Positions 51,533-62,192 are shown, counted from the stretch's first letter. The stretch is 64,000 nucleotides of DNA from Lumbricus rubellus (GCA_945859605.1 OX243824.1:3742759-3806758); one strand, 5' to 3'. Notes: generated by a model from the letters alone, not told the origin. Program-made: numbers and translations.

Positions 51533-51570
51533 CGTTATAGGCACAGTGTAGGAAGACATTTAAAGGTGTC
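51533..51570 (-). promoter_or_regulatory. PSE-like/TATA module
   Basis: Minus GACACCTTTAAATGTC from 51570 and TATAACGG 31 nt on. The F3 element is inserted about 60 bp downstream of the TATA box. Confidence 0.5.
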
Positions 51571-51734
51571 CGATATTGTGCACTTTTTGTCACTTTGACT
51601 GAGTTAATATTGTAAAAAAATTGAAACCTCGGTTTGTTCCTGAATTATTTGGTTCATCCCAGTCTACCAAAAATCTTGAATTTAGGTAGGTGAGTTGGAC
51701 CAGAAAGATAAACCCAGGGCTTTTCTAACGTGCA

Positions 51735-51896
51735 GTTGCACGCAAAATATGCAGTTCTAAATGGATTCGTGCAGTTGTAAAAGCACTTCTATACAGTCAA
51801 AAGTAGCAAAAAATGGTCATTGTTCTCCGATTGGAAGTAATTTTCCATGGAGAACGGGAAAGGAAAGAAGGGGTTGTGCAGTTCTAAAATTCCTTT
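51735..51896. repeat. Dispersed repeat, paralogue of 17165-17400
   Basis: TATGCAGTTCTAAATGGATT, AAGCACTTCTATACAGTC, GGTCATTGTTCTCCGATTGG and GGTTGTGCAGTTCTAAAATT. It is followed by two palindromes that the other copy lacks. Confidence 0.7.
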
Positions 51897-52000
51897 AAAA
51901 CAGTCCTGTATAAACATGTGATCACTAATCATATGTTTATACAGGACTGTTTTAAATTTTTCAGAATACTAATCATTGATTAGTATTCTGAAAAATTCAA
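51897..52000. repeat. Two adjacent near-perfect palindromes
   Basis: AAAACAGTCCTGTATAAACA (51898) is mirrored by TGTTTATACAGGACTGTTTT (51934-51953). ATTTTTCAGAATACTAATCA (51956) is mirrored by TGATTAGTATTCTGAAAAAT (about 51979-51998). Spacers are short, so both can extrude as cruciforms. Confidence 0.9.
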
Positions 52001-52091
52001 CGCTTTTCGCCATACAGTTCTGCGTGCGTGCCAATGTTGATTTTGCCGCTTCACACCTTACCCTCATCGTCTTGCTCGGGACTGCTACCAT

Positions 52092-52470
52092 CAGTGGCGG
52101 CGCCAGGATGTCAGTTTTTGAGGGGGCTGAACTTTCGTCGGAAAATGTTCCATTTTTCACCGCCAAAAGTTCTGACGACCTTTTTTAAGTCATCTGGTCA
52201 AAATCTGGTCTGACAATGTCGTCAGGGTCTCGAAAAATTTATCTTCGACAGCCATGCTGTATCAAGTAGGAAATTAAACTGAGTGTCATCCACGCGATCG
52301 AGTTCGAGCCTCACACAGAGTGTTTATAAAAGTTTCTGTTGGCTGCCATTGGCGCTTTGCTGTTGCGTTGCTTGACTCGGGTTCTGCTGAAAATAGGAAC
52401 TGGGGATACATGGGTATACCTTGGATGTTATGCTCACGGTTTGCCAAAACTGCGAAAGATTAAGTAGTGT
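52092..52470. other. Intergenic
   Basis: No gene. From about 52290 to 52410 it resembles the inverse of 45840-46015 (CTCACACAGAGTGTTTATAA, AAAGTTTCTGTTGGCTGCCA), an unclassified repeat. Confidence 0.4.
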
Positions 52471-52499
52471 ATATATATATATATATATATATTCATTCA

Positions 52500-52772
52500 T
52501 TCATTCATTCAGCTGCTCAAGCGGTACTTATTGTTCCACGCTCTCGGACTGCAATCAGGCAGCGCCGTGCTTTCTCCGTGGCTGGTCCTGCGACCTGGAA
52601 TGAGCTCCCTGTTATCCTTCGTCAAATAACTATTAGCCTTTCTACTTCTACTTCATTTCTTTCTCTTCTCAAGGCTGTCTTATTCGACCGGGGTTGGACT
52701 GGGAGCGCTCCTGAGTAGTAACCTTGAAGGAGCGCTATATCAAATTTTCAGTAAATAAATAAATAAATAATA
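52500..52772 (+). mobile_element. LINE 3' end with (AATA)n tail
   Basis: The translation VPRSRTAIRQRRAFSVAGPA, TWNELPVILRQ, SFLSLLKAVLF is the typical end of a CR1/L2-like reverse transcriptase. The tail is GGGAGCGCTCCTGAGTAGTA, ACCTTGAAGGAGCGCTATAT and an AATA repeat. Confidence 0.82.
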
Positions 52773-53265
52773 ATAATAAATATATATATTATTTGCGTTT
52801 ATTTCAGTTCAATCGTCAGAATACAGAGACAAGTCATGTTGTAAATAAAAAAAATTACTATTATTTTAGATGGGCGGACGTCATTGGCTCTGCATGGAAG
52901 CATAAAACGTCGCTGAAGCCGTGAACATCGTGAATAATGTTGCGTTCAATTATACACACCCGTTATAGGCTTTTAGCGTTATCTACATACGTCCATCGCT
53001 CCTAAAAAAATTAATTGACCTGATGTTCAGGGTTTTTAAAATCGGGTAGACGAATAAAAACGAATCCTATAATTGCTACAAACCAAACAGTTGCTTAAAA
53101 TTGGGCTTCTTATTGCAAAGTCAATTTATCTTCGACAGCCAAGTCGGAAATTGACCAAGTAGTGGCTCTCAATGGTCAGTGCAAAGCTTCCTTCTGTTCG
53201 TACTGTATGAATGAAGCTTTGTCTGCTATGGTCGCTTGCAGTGGTTTGGTTATGCTTTCCTTTAG
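52773..53265. other. Intergenic
   Basis: No gene. An ACACACCCGTTATAGGC word at 52962 resembles the promoter box but has no TATA partner. Confidence 0.4.
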
Positions 53266-53269
53266 AGTT

Positions 53270-53760
53270 GCTTCAAAACAATGGGGGCGATACCATCATC
53301 CTCTCAAAGACTCAAACCAAACTTTAAAGCTGTTCTTTTTTATTCCTTGAGTCATGAGCTCCTCGAAGGGGCGCAATCAAAATTCTCGAATCACTAAAGA
53401 GCAAACAAATACAACGAAAATTCTGTTGTTTTCACCGTTTTAAAAATGCCAGGAACTCAAATTTCCGACGGAGAAGAAGGCATTCAGAGTTTAACGACAG
53501 CTTATAAACAACTGTACAGAGGCCATTGCTGTCGGAAAATAATTTCTTCGGTTTATTTTTTCCAGCCTGGTCAACGCGCAATATTATACCGACGGAACAG
53601 TAATATGACAAATATAGGTCAGGGAATACACCAATTAAAGGTGTTTTGGGCGCTTCTCATATATTGTAGTATTAAATCAGTTACCGCCATGATGTGTTCC
53701 CTTTTGTTGCACATTGAGCAATATTATGTTCGTGTTATTTACTAGAAGAGAAGTACATGA
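53270..53760 (-). repeat. Promoter unit, paralogue of 59490-59950
   Basis: Shared blocks in the same order: TCATCCTCTCA, CTCCTCGAAGGGGCGCAATC, TTCTGTTGTTTTCACCG, GACGGAGAAGAAGGCAT, TATACCGACGGAAC, the promoter module, then TTACCGCCATGATG. The first part (53330-53370) resembles a LINE tail. Confidence 0.72.
53609..53645 (-). promoter_or_regulatory. PSE-like/TATA module
   Basis: Minus AACACCTTTAATTGGTG from 53645 and TATATTTGTC from 53616, an offset of 29 nt. GTTCCGTCGGTATA follows the TATA box and is conserved in the paralogue at 59852. Confidence 0.6.
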
Positions 53761-54153
53761 AGCTGAAAGAAATAAGAGCGAAAATAGGAAAATATAAATA
53801 ATGGGATCAGAAATTTGATTTAACTTGGGTCTGCGGAATTTTTATTTTCATTAATAATTTCGTTTTTTGAAAATATGAAAATTTAAATATCGACTAATTA
53901 TTGACTGATCAATTGATTATCGATTAATTTGCATTTTAAATAATCGAATTCAATCGATTAATCGCGGTTTATTTTAGAGATTAACCGATTAAAATCATTT
54001 AAATCAGCACCAGAAGAAGTTTGCTACTTTGCATTTTTGGTTGTCTATTAAAGATTGTTCTTGCATACCTATTTAGTGAACAATCTTGAAGGGGCGCTAT
54101 ATCAAATTACTAGTAAATAAGTAAATAAATAAATAAGTGAATACAGCTCTCCT

Positions 54154-54190
54154 TAGACACCTTAAAATTAAGTATTACAGGGTTATAAAT
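54154..54190 (+). promoter_or_regulatory. PSE-like/TATA module
   Basis: TTAGACACCTTAAAATTAAG with the G at 54156, and TATAAATAATT at 54184, an offset of 28 nt. A LINE-type GGGGCGCTATATCAAATTA tail with (AAATA)n ends just upstream at 54140. Confidence 0.55.
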
Positions 54191-54629
54191 AATTGAGTCA
54201 GTTTTAGTAAATGCAGATGTCTTTTCTGTAGGACAAATTCGAAGATCTTCCACATTGTAATTAACCTACAATATTTTAGAAAAAAATCACTGACAATGCC
54301 CTGGTCATCATGCCTGTCCGAATAAAAAAAGTCTTAGGGCTTGTCCATCGCATTTCCATTGACAGTTTCCTTCAAAACATTTCATGTCGACGGCGATGTC
54401 TTTTTTTACCACTTGCTCTCCGACACCGCTCAAACACTTTCGCAATGCCAATCTAAAGCCTGTATGATGAGCGTCAATAATGGAATATTGTTATCATGCA
54501 GCGACGTTAAACTTAGGCGACGACTGCGATAATCTGTCTTAGTAAACGGTTTCTAAGTTCACAGATCTAGAAGACGGCGTGAATCTCTTCATTCGTTTAT
54601 CCATTCATCTATGAAAGACTACGTCACTC

Positions 54630-54725
54630 CTCGCACTCAGGTAGGACAAGTTTCAAACCTGGGTAAGGGAGCATGGCGTTACATAATCATATTTTCTGTG
54701 ACGCAGTGTCGATAAGCAGCAAAGA
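54630..54725. repeat. Class III block
   Basis: AGTTTCAAACCTGGGTAAGG, GAGCATGGCGTTACATAATC and GACGCAGTGTCGATAAGCAG. It lies about 50-130 bp upstream of the module at 54766. Confidence 0.6.
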
Positions 54726-54763
54726 ATAGGGGGGAGGGAAATGGGCCAAGGTAACAGATGTTT

Positions 54764-54800
54764 TAGACACCCTTATGACAGAGCTGACAAATTTATAATT
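54764..54800 (+). promoter_or_regulatory. PSE-like/TATA module, class III
   Basis: TTTAGACACCCTTATGACAG with the G at 54766, and TATAATTATG at 54794, an offset of 28 nt. Confidence 0.52.
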
Positions 54801-55448
54801 ATGAATCAGCCTAAATTAACCGTACTACTATCATTTTCTGTATGCTCACTCATTCAGCAGCTACATGTAACTGACTTCTCGTCAACACAGTCAAGTCATA
54901 CGGTTTTGTGAAAGTACCCGAACATGTTACAGTACACATAGGATGGCGAGGTTTTTTGTCGATGATATTCGGTTTCCAAATGATGAAGTGTCTTTAACCC
55001 TCGAGTGCCCAAGGGACCCCAGGCCTGTTTTTCCCGGATAACTTTTTAAAGGCTATGGATCTGCATAAATGCTTTTAGGTATTTCTAGAGCAGCCATTTG
55101 GGCATAGAATGGTATATTTTGCGTGAGTATTGTCCAACCCAGCACCCCACAACCACAGCATATACTAAGGGTACCCCATGATATGCGGCTGATATTCATA
55201 CAAGCGCATGGTTACTGGTCAATAACTATTATTTTAGACCAGGTGGTGCTATTGTGATATAATATATATCAATCGATTGCACATTTAGTTGGGATTACTT
55301 ACAACTAAATTATATATATAACGATATTCCAATCCCTTCTCAAGATATTAACATGACCACGCTGGGGTCCGCGCCAGACGTATATAGACTTTCCTTCGAT
55401 AAATAACGTACGCAAGCATAACATGTGTATCACGAGATTTTTACACTA

Positions 55449-57129
55449 TTAACCCTCATCCTACCAAGTGGGGTCCGTTCGGACCCCAAGCACATAAACT
55501 GCTGTGTAACTTTTTTGCGATAAATGATTAAGAGTCGGCATTTTATGAATTTGTCTATAGGTCTGTCCTACATGATATGCTGTAGCTACTTTTTTGAAAA
55601 AAATTATTTTGAATTTTTAATGAATTTTTTTCTGTTGGGGTCCGAACGGACCCCAACGTGAAAAAGCTTAAGTATCAGCCTTTTAGCCAATGTAGAGCTG
55701 GATTTCTGCAACTTTGCACTACAAGATTTGGGTTCTAGGACTGTTTTTCAAAGGACAATTTGTCAAGGTAATGTTATTTATGTGCATAACCCAAAACTAT
55801 ATGCATACATGTATACAAACATACACACAAACATACATACAAACATACTTGCACACATTCATATATCACGAACGTATGTACATAAAAGCAAAACGACATG
55901 CATGCATATATGCATACTGAATACTAACATATATTCAGACATGAATACATGCAAATATGCACACACATGCAAGCATACATACAAACATACATACATACAT
56001 ACAAACATACATGCATCCATTCATGCACGAATACCCGCATGTTTGATAGTTGTCTGCTCATCATGTGTGTACATGTATGTAAAATGTATATTGATGCATG
56101 TAGTTACGTATGAATGTATGTATGTTTGTATGTATGTGTGTATGTATGTATGCATGTATGTATGCATGTATGTATGTGCGCATGAATGTATGTACGAACG
56201 TGCTTACATACATACGTACCTATATGCATACATATGTGTATTCACACATTCCTATGTGCGTACATAATGACATTCGTGCAAACATACTGATTGCATACAT
56301 TCACACATACATACATACATACATACATACATACATACATAAATACATACATACATACATACATATATACATACATACATACATACATACATACATACAT
56401 ACAATACACACGTGCATACAATACATACATACTTACATAAATACATACATACATAATGTATGTATGTATTGCATGTATGTATGTATTGTATATATGTATG
56501 TATGTATGTATACATATCATACATACATACATACATACACAATGTATGTATGTATGTATGTATGTATGTATGCAAGAAGTATGTATACATACATACATAC
56601 ATACATACATACATACATACATGCATACATACATACGTACGTACATACATACATGATGTATGCATGTATGTATGTATGTATCATGTATGTATGTATGTAT
56701 GTATGCATGTATGTACATGTATGTATGTATGATGCATACATATATACATACATACATACATACATACATACATACATTCAAAAACACGTACATAATATTA
56801 CATATACATGCATATTATACATAGATTGTACATGCACCACTGCATGCATACATACATACATACATACATACATACATACATACATACATACATACATACA
56901 TACATACATACATACATACATACATACATACATACAAGCATACATGCATACATAGTTACATACATTTATACAAACATGCATGCATACATGCATAGGCTAC
57001 ATATATACATGCAATTATATATGTGTTAGTGTGCCTATATATACAAGTATGTATGTATATGTGTGGGGTCCGTTCGGACCCCAGTTGGTAAACAACGTAT
57101 GTAAAACGTGTTGGTAGGATGAGGGTTAA
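55449..57129. mobile_element. TTAA MITE family F5, nested, microsatellite-filled
   Basis: TTAA at 55449-55452 and 57126-57129. The ends are CCCTCATCCTACCAAG and TTGGTAGGATGAGGG. GGGGTCCGTTCGGACCCC palindromes are inside both ends, plus GGGGTCCGAACGGACCCC at 55638. From 55800 to 57060 it is a mosaic of CATA and TATG blocks. Confidence 0.88.
55798..57060. repeat. Alternating (CATA)n / (TATG)n blocks
   Basis: At least eight switches between CATA and TATG runs, so that many neighbouring arms are reverse complements. Long reading frames on both strands across it are artefacts. Confidence 0.95.
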
Positions 57130-57914
57130 TTTACACCAAGTGGTGTTATTGTGCTATAAGATACATCAATCGATTGCAAATTCATTTGGGATTACTTACA
57201 ACTAAATTCTATAACGATATTCCAATCCCGTCTCAAGATATTAACATGAACACGCTGGGGTCCGCGCCGGACGTATAGGCTTTCCTTCGATGAATAACGC
57301 AAGCATGCAAGCATAACATATGTATTACGAGATTTTTACACTATTAGTTTACACCAGGTGGTGTTATTGTGCTATGAGATACATCAATCGATTGCAAATT
57401 CATTTGGGATTACACAGAACTAAATTCTATAACGATATTCCAATCCCGTCTCAAGATATTAGCATGAAAACGCTGGGCTTCCTTTGGTAAATAACGCAAG
57501 CAAGCATAAAATGTGTATCACAAGATTTTACACTATCATTTAACACCAGGTGGTGTTATTGTGATATAAGATATATCAATCGATTGCAAATTCATTTGGG
57601 ATCACATAGAACTAAATTCTGTAACGATATTCCAATCCCTTCTCAAGTTATTAACATAAAACGCTGGGGTCCGCGCGGACCCCACCTTGGGCCTTTGTGT
57701 ACCAAAAAATACTTTGGACACTCGAGTGTTAAACAGCAGATTACCAAACGACAAAGAGCGGTGGTAAAGAATCTCACACGGCCATTTTGGACGCCATCTT
57801 AGTTTTCAGAAAGAGCGCATGAAGAATTTATTTAGCAACCGTGAAGAATCTCATTCTACTCAGAAGAATATAACCCGATCAACTCAATGGAGAAAATAAT
57901 CAAGATTGATGTCA

Positions 57915-58319
<405 letters not shown>

Positions 58320-58395
58320 TTCCCGTTCAATTCTTCCATCTAATATTAATAGTCACTGACTTATATCTATAATTTTATAAAGGAGCCGTTATCTC

Positions 58396-58455
58396 CGTCA
58401 CAACTCGAGTGATGCCAGTCTGCAGCTGGAAATAGAAGGAGGGTGACAATGATAC
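58396..58455. repeat. Class III block
   Basis: ATAACTCGAGTGATGCCAGT-like start (CACAACTCGAGTGATGCCAG), TCTGCAGCTGGAAATAGAAG and GAGGGTGACAATG. It lies about 100-150 bp upstream of the module at 58549. Confidence 0.5.
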
Positions 58456-58548
58456 TCTTCGAATTGACTAAGGTCATCGGTACTAGTAACCGCAAGATGT
58501 CGTTAATCAGTGATGACTGCTGTTAATGTTAGTATTGACATGTTTTTA

Positions 58549-58586
58549 CACACCTGGAAATAAAAGATCACAATTGCTATATAAAA
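58549..58586 (+). promoter_or_regulatory. PSE-like/TATA module, class III
   Basis: CACACCTGGAAATAAAAG at 58549 and TATATAAAAGC at 58578, an offset of 29 nt. Confidence 0.57.
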
Positions 58587-58589
58587 GCA

Positions 58590-59100
58590 AAATTCTCGCT
58601 GAATGGTATTGCATCCCTTGCACAATGTCATCACGAATTGGAATTAGCGTATTATGAGCTGCAAAATTTATCGTAGTTTTTCCACAAAATTACATGTAAG
58701 AGATGCATGATGCCATCACAATCGGGCTATAATTTAATTATTCGCATTCAATTCATGCATTTTCGGAATATGAAATCGCAATAATTGTAAATTGTATATC
58801 ATTTTTGGTATAGCTCGCAATTTTATGCCAACTGTAACAATGATAATTAGCAAGAGAACCGCTAATGATAGCCACAGCCTATGGTATGGCTCCCAATTTT
58901 ATACCATTTGTAGCAACGGTAATTAATTGACAATAGAAACGTATCAATAATATTGGTTCCGGTTATGTAATGGCTTTCCATTTTAATCCATTTATAACAA
59001 TGATAGTTAGCAATAGAACAGTTATTATTAACCATATGAAGTGAGACAGCTTTCAATGTGTGTCTGACAACAATTTGCAAGATGTCAATCATCAGTAATA
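58590..59100. other. Intergenic with weak internal repeats
   Basis: ATGGTATGGCTCCCAATTTT, TATGTAATGGCTTTCCATTT and similar segments recur about every 60-70 bp between 58800 and 59060, with TTAGCAA.AGAAC words. A diverged tandem repeat; no gene. Confidence 0.5.
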
Positions 59101-59127
59101 ACTACTGAAAACCGAACAATCTAAATC

Positions 59128-59165
59128 GACACCTTTAAATCACTACGTTTCAAGATATAATACAA
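59128..59165 (+). promoter_or_regulatory. PSE-like/TATA module
   Basis: GACACCTTTAAATCACTACG at 59128 and TATAATAC at 59156, an offset of 28 nt. A decayed sister (GAAACCTCTAAAACTCCTTC) lies about 70 bp downstream. Confidence 0.55.
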
Positions 59166-59489
59166 TGATCGTTGCTACTCGTTATCTAAATCGAAACCTC
59201 TAAAACTCCTTCGTCCAATATTATGACTTGTCGCTGTAATAATAATCATGGCCAAAATTTTTCCGACGGATTGTCAATTGTCATAATAATATTAAGCTAT
59301 CGTTAAATTCCTCCTCCGCTTGTTATCTTATCTGAATCACCGTTCACTGATTATAATAGTGCCGCGTAGTGTCAGTTTGAAGTCATGAATATACGGATGG
59401 CGACTTCAGCGACCCTGATATACAGCCATAAGCTGTTGACACAAATAATTACTAAAGCTGTCGCTGTAAGCTTTATTATAACAGTGGTC

Positions 59490-59950
59490 TTCCTTTAGAG
59501 CAACTTCTAAACCATGTGGGATAGCATCATCCTTTCACACCCAACTATATAACTGTTCTTTTGTGCGCGTTTGAGTCAGAAGCTCCTCGAAAGGGCGCAA
59601 TAGAAATGATCGAACCACTGAAGATCAGACGAATGCAATGAATATTCTGTCGTTTTCAGTGTCTTCAATTTGGCAGGGAGTGACCATACTGACGGAGAAG
59701 AATACATCTAATGTTTAGCCACAGTTTACTTTATGACATTATAAAGGTTGTTGTTGTCGGGAAAAAATTGTATGGCGTATAAACGGACAAATATACCGAC
59801 GGAGCTATAATATAATATATATAAAACTTAAAATAAAACAAATAAAGGTGTTTGGACGCTTAGCATATCTTACAAGATTAAATTTGTTAACGCCATGATG
59901 CGTTCACTTTGACCGCACAATGATCATTATCATGATGCGGTTATTTATTG
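59490..59950 (-). repeat. Promoter unit, paralogue of 53270-53760
   Basis: CATCATCCTTTCA, GCTCCTCGAAAGGGCGCAAT, ATTCTGTCGTTTTCAGTG, ACTGACGGAGAAGAA, TATACCGACGGAGC, the module, then TTAACGCCATGATG. Confidence 0.72.
59812..59852 (-). promoter_or_regulatory. PSE-like/TATA module
   Basis: Minus AACACCTTTATTTGTTTT from 59852 and TATATATATT from 59823, an offset of 29 nt. CTCCGTCGGTATA follows, as at 53616. Confidence 0.58.
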
Positions 59951-59959
59951 CAAGAGACG

Positions 59960-60800
59960 GAGAAGAAGGCATCCAGAGTTTAACGACAGAATGTTGAAAC
60001 AACGACAGAACGAAAATAGGAAAGAATTATACTATAGGATCAGAAAAACTGATTAAATTTGGGGCTGCGGATTTCAATGATTGACTAACTACTCGATCAA
60101 GCATTGTCACTGACAATTTTTAGTCGATTATTTTTTTGTGTGATTTCACTGAATTATCGATTAATTTGTGTTTGAGTTAACCGAACTAAATATCAATTAT
60201 TCGCGTTTAAATGTTCGAGATTAATTGCCCGTTGGGCAATGTGCACTGCGCACTGCGCAGTTCTTAAATTTTATAAGTCGTGTTAGAAAGAGACGATAAA
60301 GGTGGCTGGGGCATGTTGCTCGAATGGACAAGGACCGAAGTAAGGAGAATTTATTGATAATAATTATTACAGCCTAGCCTATTGTAGGTCTACCGTAACG
60401 CATAGCCTATTAAGACCTTTAATTTACAGGTCTACGTGGCTGCACACTGAATGAGCTCCGCTTTAAATGGCCCACATAATTTTGCAGCCTATAATAATTT
60501 GTAATCGCTTAAAACTAATTATTATTCAACGCTTTTCGTCATTGAAACCGCAATTATAATAATGGTTGCTAATGACAACGGACGACGCTCAAAGCCCGAA
60601 GCTAGGCTTAATGGCGCCAGTATCACGTAATAATTTTAACATAGATTAGATAGGGAACATTCTACTTCTCCGTATTACATGTCCTTTGTTCTTCATAAAT
60701 AGCTTAGATATAGCGCATTAATTAGGCAAAATTGCAATGAACAAATACAGTTAACTTCAAAGTTTCTAGTTGCTGTAATTTTTGATAAACACTCATTTTT
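59960..60800. other. Intergenic upstream of the U2-like locus
   Basis: No gene. A GTGCACTGCGCACTGCGCAG stretch at 60241 and AT-rich sequence with several TAGGCCTA-like words. GAGTTTAACGACAGAATG at 59977 repeats 53490. Confidence 0.45.
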
Positions 60801-60813
60801 ATGAAGCTCTCGT

Positions 60814-60853
60814 TAGATACTTTTTTAATGCCTTCGACAGACCCTATATAAAG
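60814..60853 (+). promoter_or_regulatory. PSE-like/TATA module of the U2-like RNA
   Basis: TTAGATACTTTTTTAATGCC with the G at 60816, and TATATAAAGG at 60845, an offset of 29 nt. The box is diverged (GATACT for GACACC) but the spacing is exact, and the U2-like start lies 30 nt after the TATA box. Confidence 0.6.
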
Positions 60854-60874
60854 GAAAGAAACATTTTAGATGTT

Positions 60875-61050
60875 AGCGCTACTCGGCCTTTTGGCTAAGT
60901 TTAAAGTGAAACTTATGTACTCTCGGAGTAGTACAACTGCCTATGTGCTCGTGCACAGTGTAGTCATTTGTGCTCCTCTCAGAGTATATACCCTGCCGGG
61001 TCTATGGCACGAGGTAAAACTCTGTAAGCCTAGAGCAGGGCAGACCGTTT
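60875..61050 (+). ncRNA. U2 snRNA-like RNA, 5' domain only
   Basis: It begins AGCGCTACTCGGCCTTTTGG and CTAAG. That is the 5' end and stem-loop I of U2 snRNA (GCTTCTCGGCCTTTTGGCTAAG in general form) with one change in the loop-I region. Downstream similarity fades quickly; TTTAAAGTGAAACTTATGT is only vaguely like the U2 branch-site region, and I do not see the GTAGTA recognition sequence or the Sm site. Short hairpins follow (TGTGCTCGTGCACA, ACCCTGCCGGGT). An (AAACAC)n tract comes next, as behind a SINE. It may be a diverged U2, a pseudogene or a U2-derived SINE. Confidence 0.5.
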
Positions 61051-61155
61051 AAACACGCATACAAACACACAAACACGAACACACAAACACGAACACACAG
61101 ACACTCACACATACACACAAACAAAAACACACGAACACAAACACACAAACACGTT
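61049..61155. repeat. (AAACAC)n-type tract
   Basis: Irregular AAACACACAAACACGAACAC repeats directly 3' of the U2-like RNA. Short C and A runs follow to about 61220. Confidence 0.9.
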
Positions 61156-61299
61156 TAATACGGTCAATGTTTCACTTTACCCCCCCCCCCAAAAAAAAAA
61201 GAAAAAAAAGAAAAAAAAGAAAGCTACATAGAGCGTAGATTGCGGTCGAAGGAAAGGGCGCACATCAGTTCAACAAATCTGTATTCAGTGCTGCTACAT

Positions 61300-61730
61300 A
61301 GATTATAGACTCATAGCCCGAGTTCCTCGATTCTCCCACATCTTTACATTCATGACTGAACAACTTCAATCATGGCTGTATCTCTCTGCCCGTATACAAT
61401 TCAAAGTTCTTGCTTCGTGTTTCAAGTCTCAATTCAAGTCAATTGGGTGTTGTCTCCGAAGTATCTTTGTGATCTCAGGCTTCGCCCCCACTCTGCCATT
61501 TCGTTGGGTCATCTTAGGTCCTCTCATCGGCTTGACAGTAAGTTTGTTCCTTTTGTTAGGAGAGCAGCAGCTTAATCAAGATGCTTTGTCTCCATAGAGA
61601 AGTCCCTCTCTACAGCATGGAATTCCGCCATCAGTTCGCTCGGTCTTTCTCTCTGGCATCTATCCTCATCTTTCTTTCGCTCTCTTTTTTGTCGGGATAC
61701 GCACGTACCCGAAGAGAGTGCTGCTCAGGC
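61300..61730 (+). mobile_element. CR1/L2-like LINE 3' end, degraded
   Basis: Translated pieces: PRFSHIFTFMTEQLQSWLYL, SARIQFKVLASCFKSQ, PKYLCDLRLRPHSAISLGHL, RSSHRLD. These are a better-preserved version of the remnant at 1940-2720. Frame changes interrupt it. Confidence 0.72.
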
Positions 61731-61732
61731 AT

Positions 61733-61915
61733 GGGCGGCTTTATCAGGGGCTACGGAAGGGTTCTGAGCCCCCCCCCCCCAAGAAGACCCAGATTAATTT
61801 TTTTACAATGTAAATGTCATCTTTTCTTGGGCTTAGCCCCACCCGCGAAAGGTCATCACCTCAGCCCCAACAAATTCAGCCCATCCAAAAGCGGAAACCA
61901 AACTCGTCCCATGTG
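61733..61915. mobile_element. MITE of the CATGGGCGG group, partial
   Basis: CATGGGCGGCTTTATCAGGG at the left, then GAGCCCCCCCCCC and GGGCTTAGCCCCACCC inside. The right end (CAGCCCATCCAAAAGCGG) is only roughly inverted. Confidence 0.55.
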
Positions 61916-61924
61916 CTCAGTGCT

Positions 61925-62190
61925 TCGTTAACGTGCAGTTATACATAAAATGTGCAGCTTAGATGAATTTGCGCAGTTAGTTTAGGGGAATGTCACATCT
62001 GAGTAATCATAACTTCATAAGATTGATGTATAAGAATTGATTTATCACCAATTGTTTTTCTCGGCATAAGTAAAAATTTTAATAATGTAAGTTTTGATAG
62101 ATGCTCCAATATCGATCCTGTTGGTTTCAAATCCTATGCATAGAATAATGACTATTTTTTCTCGAATTCTACTGTAACAATTTTGACAAA
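61925..62190. other. Intergenic, fragment of a dispersed repeat
   Basis: ACGTGCAGTTATACATAAAA and TGTGCAG at 61931 belong to the repeat at 17165 and 51735. Otherwise nothing was recognised. Confidence 0.45.
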
Positions 62191-62192
62191 AG

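Larger units (their letters stand above)
54994..57732. mobile_element. TTAA MITE family F1, with nested F5
   Basis: TTAA at 54994-54997 and 57729-57732. The ends are CCCTCGAGTGCCCAAGGG and TTTGGACACTCGAGTG. The F1 body is as at 8898-9762, interrupted by the F5 element at 55449-57129. The right part has three internal repeats with CACCAGGTGGTG or CACCAAGTGGTG. Confidence 0.87.

Noticed and set aside
53446..53745. 99-codon frame starting MPGTQISDGEEG
   Set aside because: The paralogous unit at 59650-59900 has stops and frame breaks in the same place, and a promoter module lies inside it.
55728..57029. Several frames of 70-280 codons
   Set aside because: Same artefact of CATA/TATG tracts inside the F5 element.
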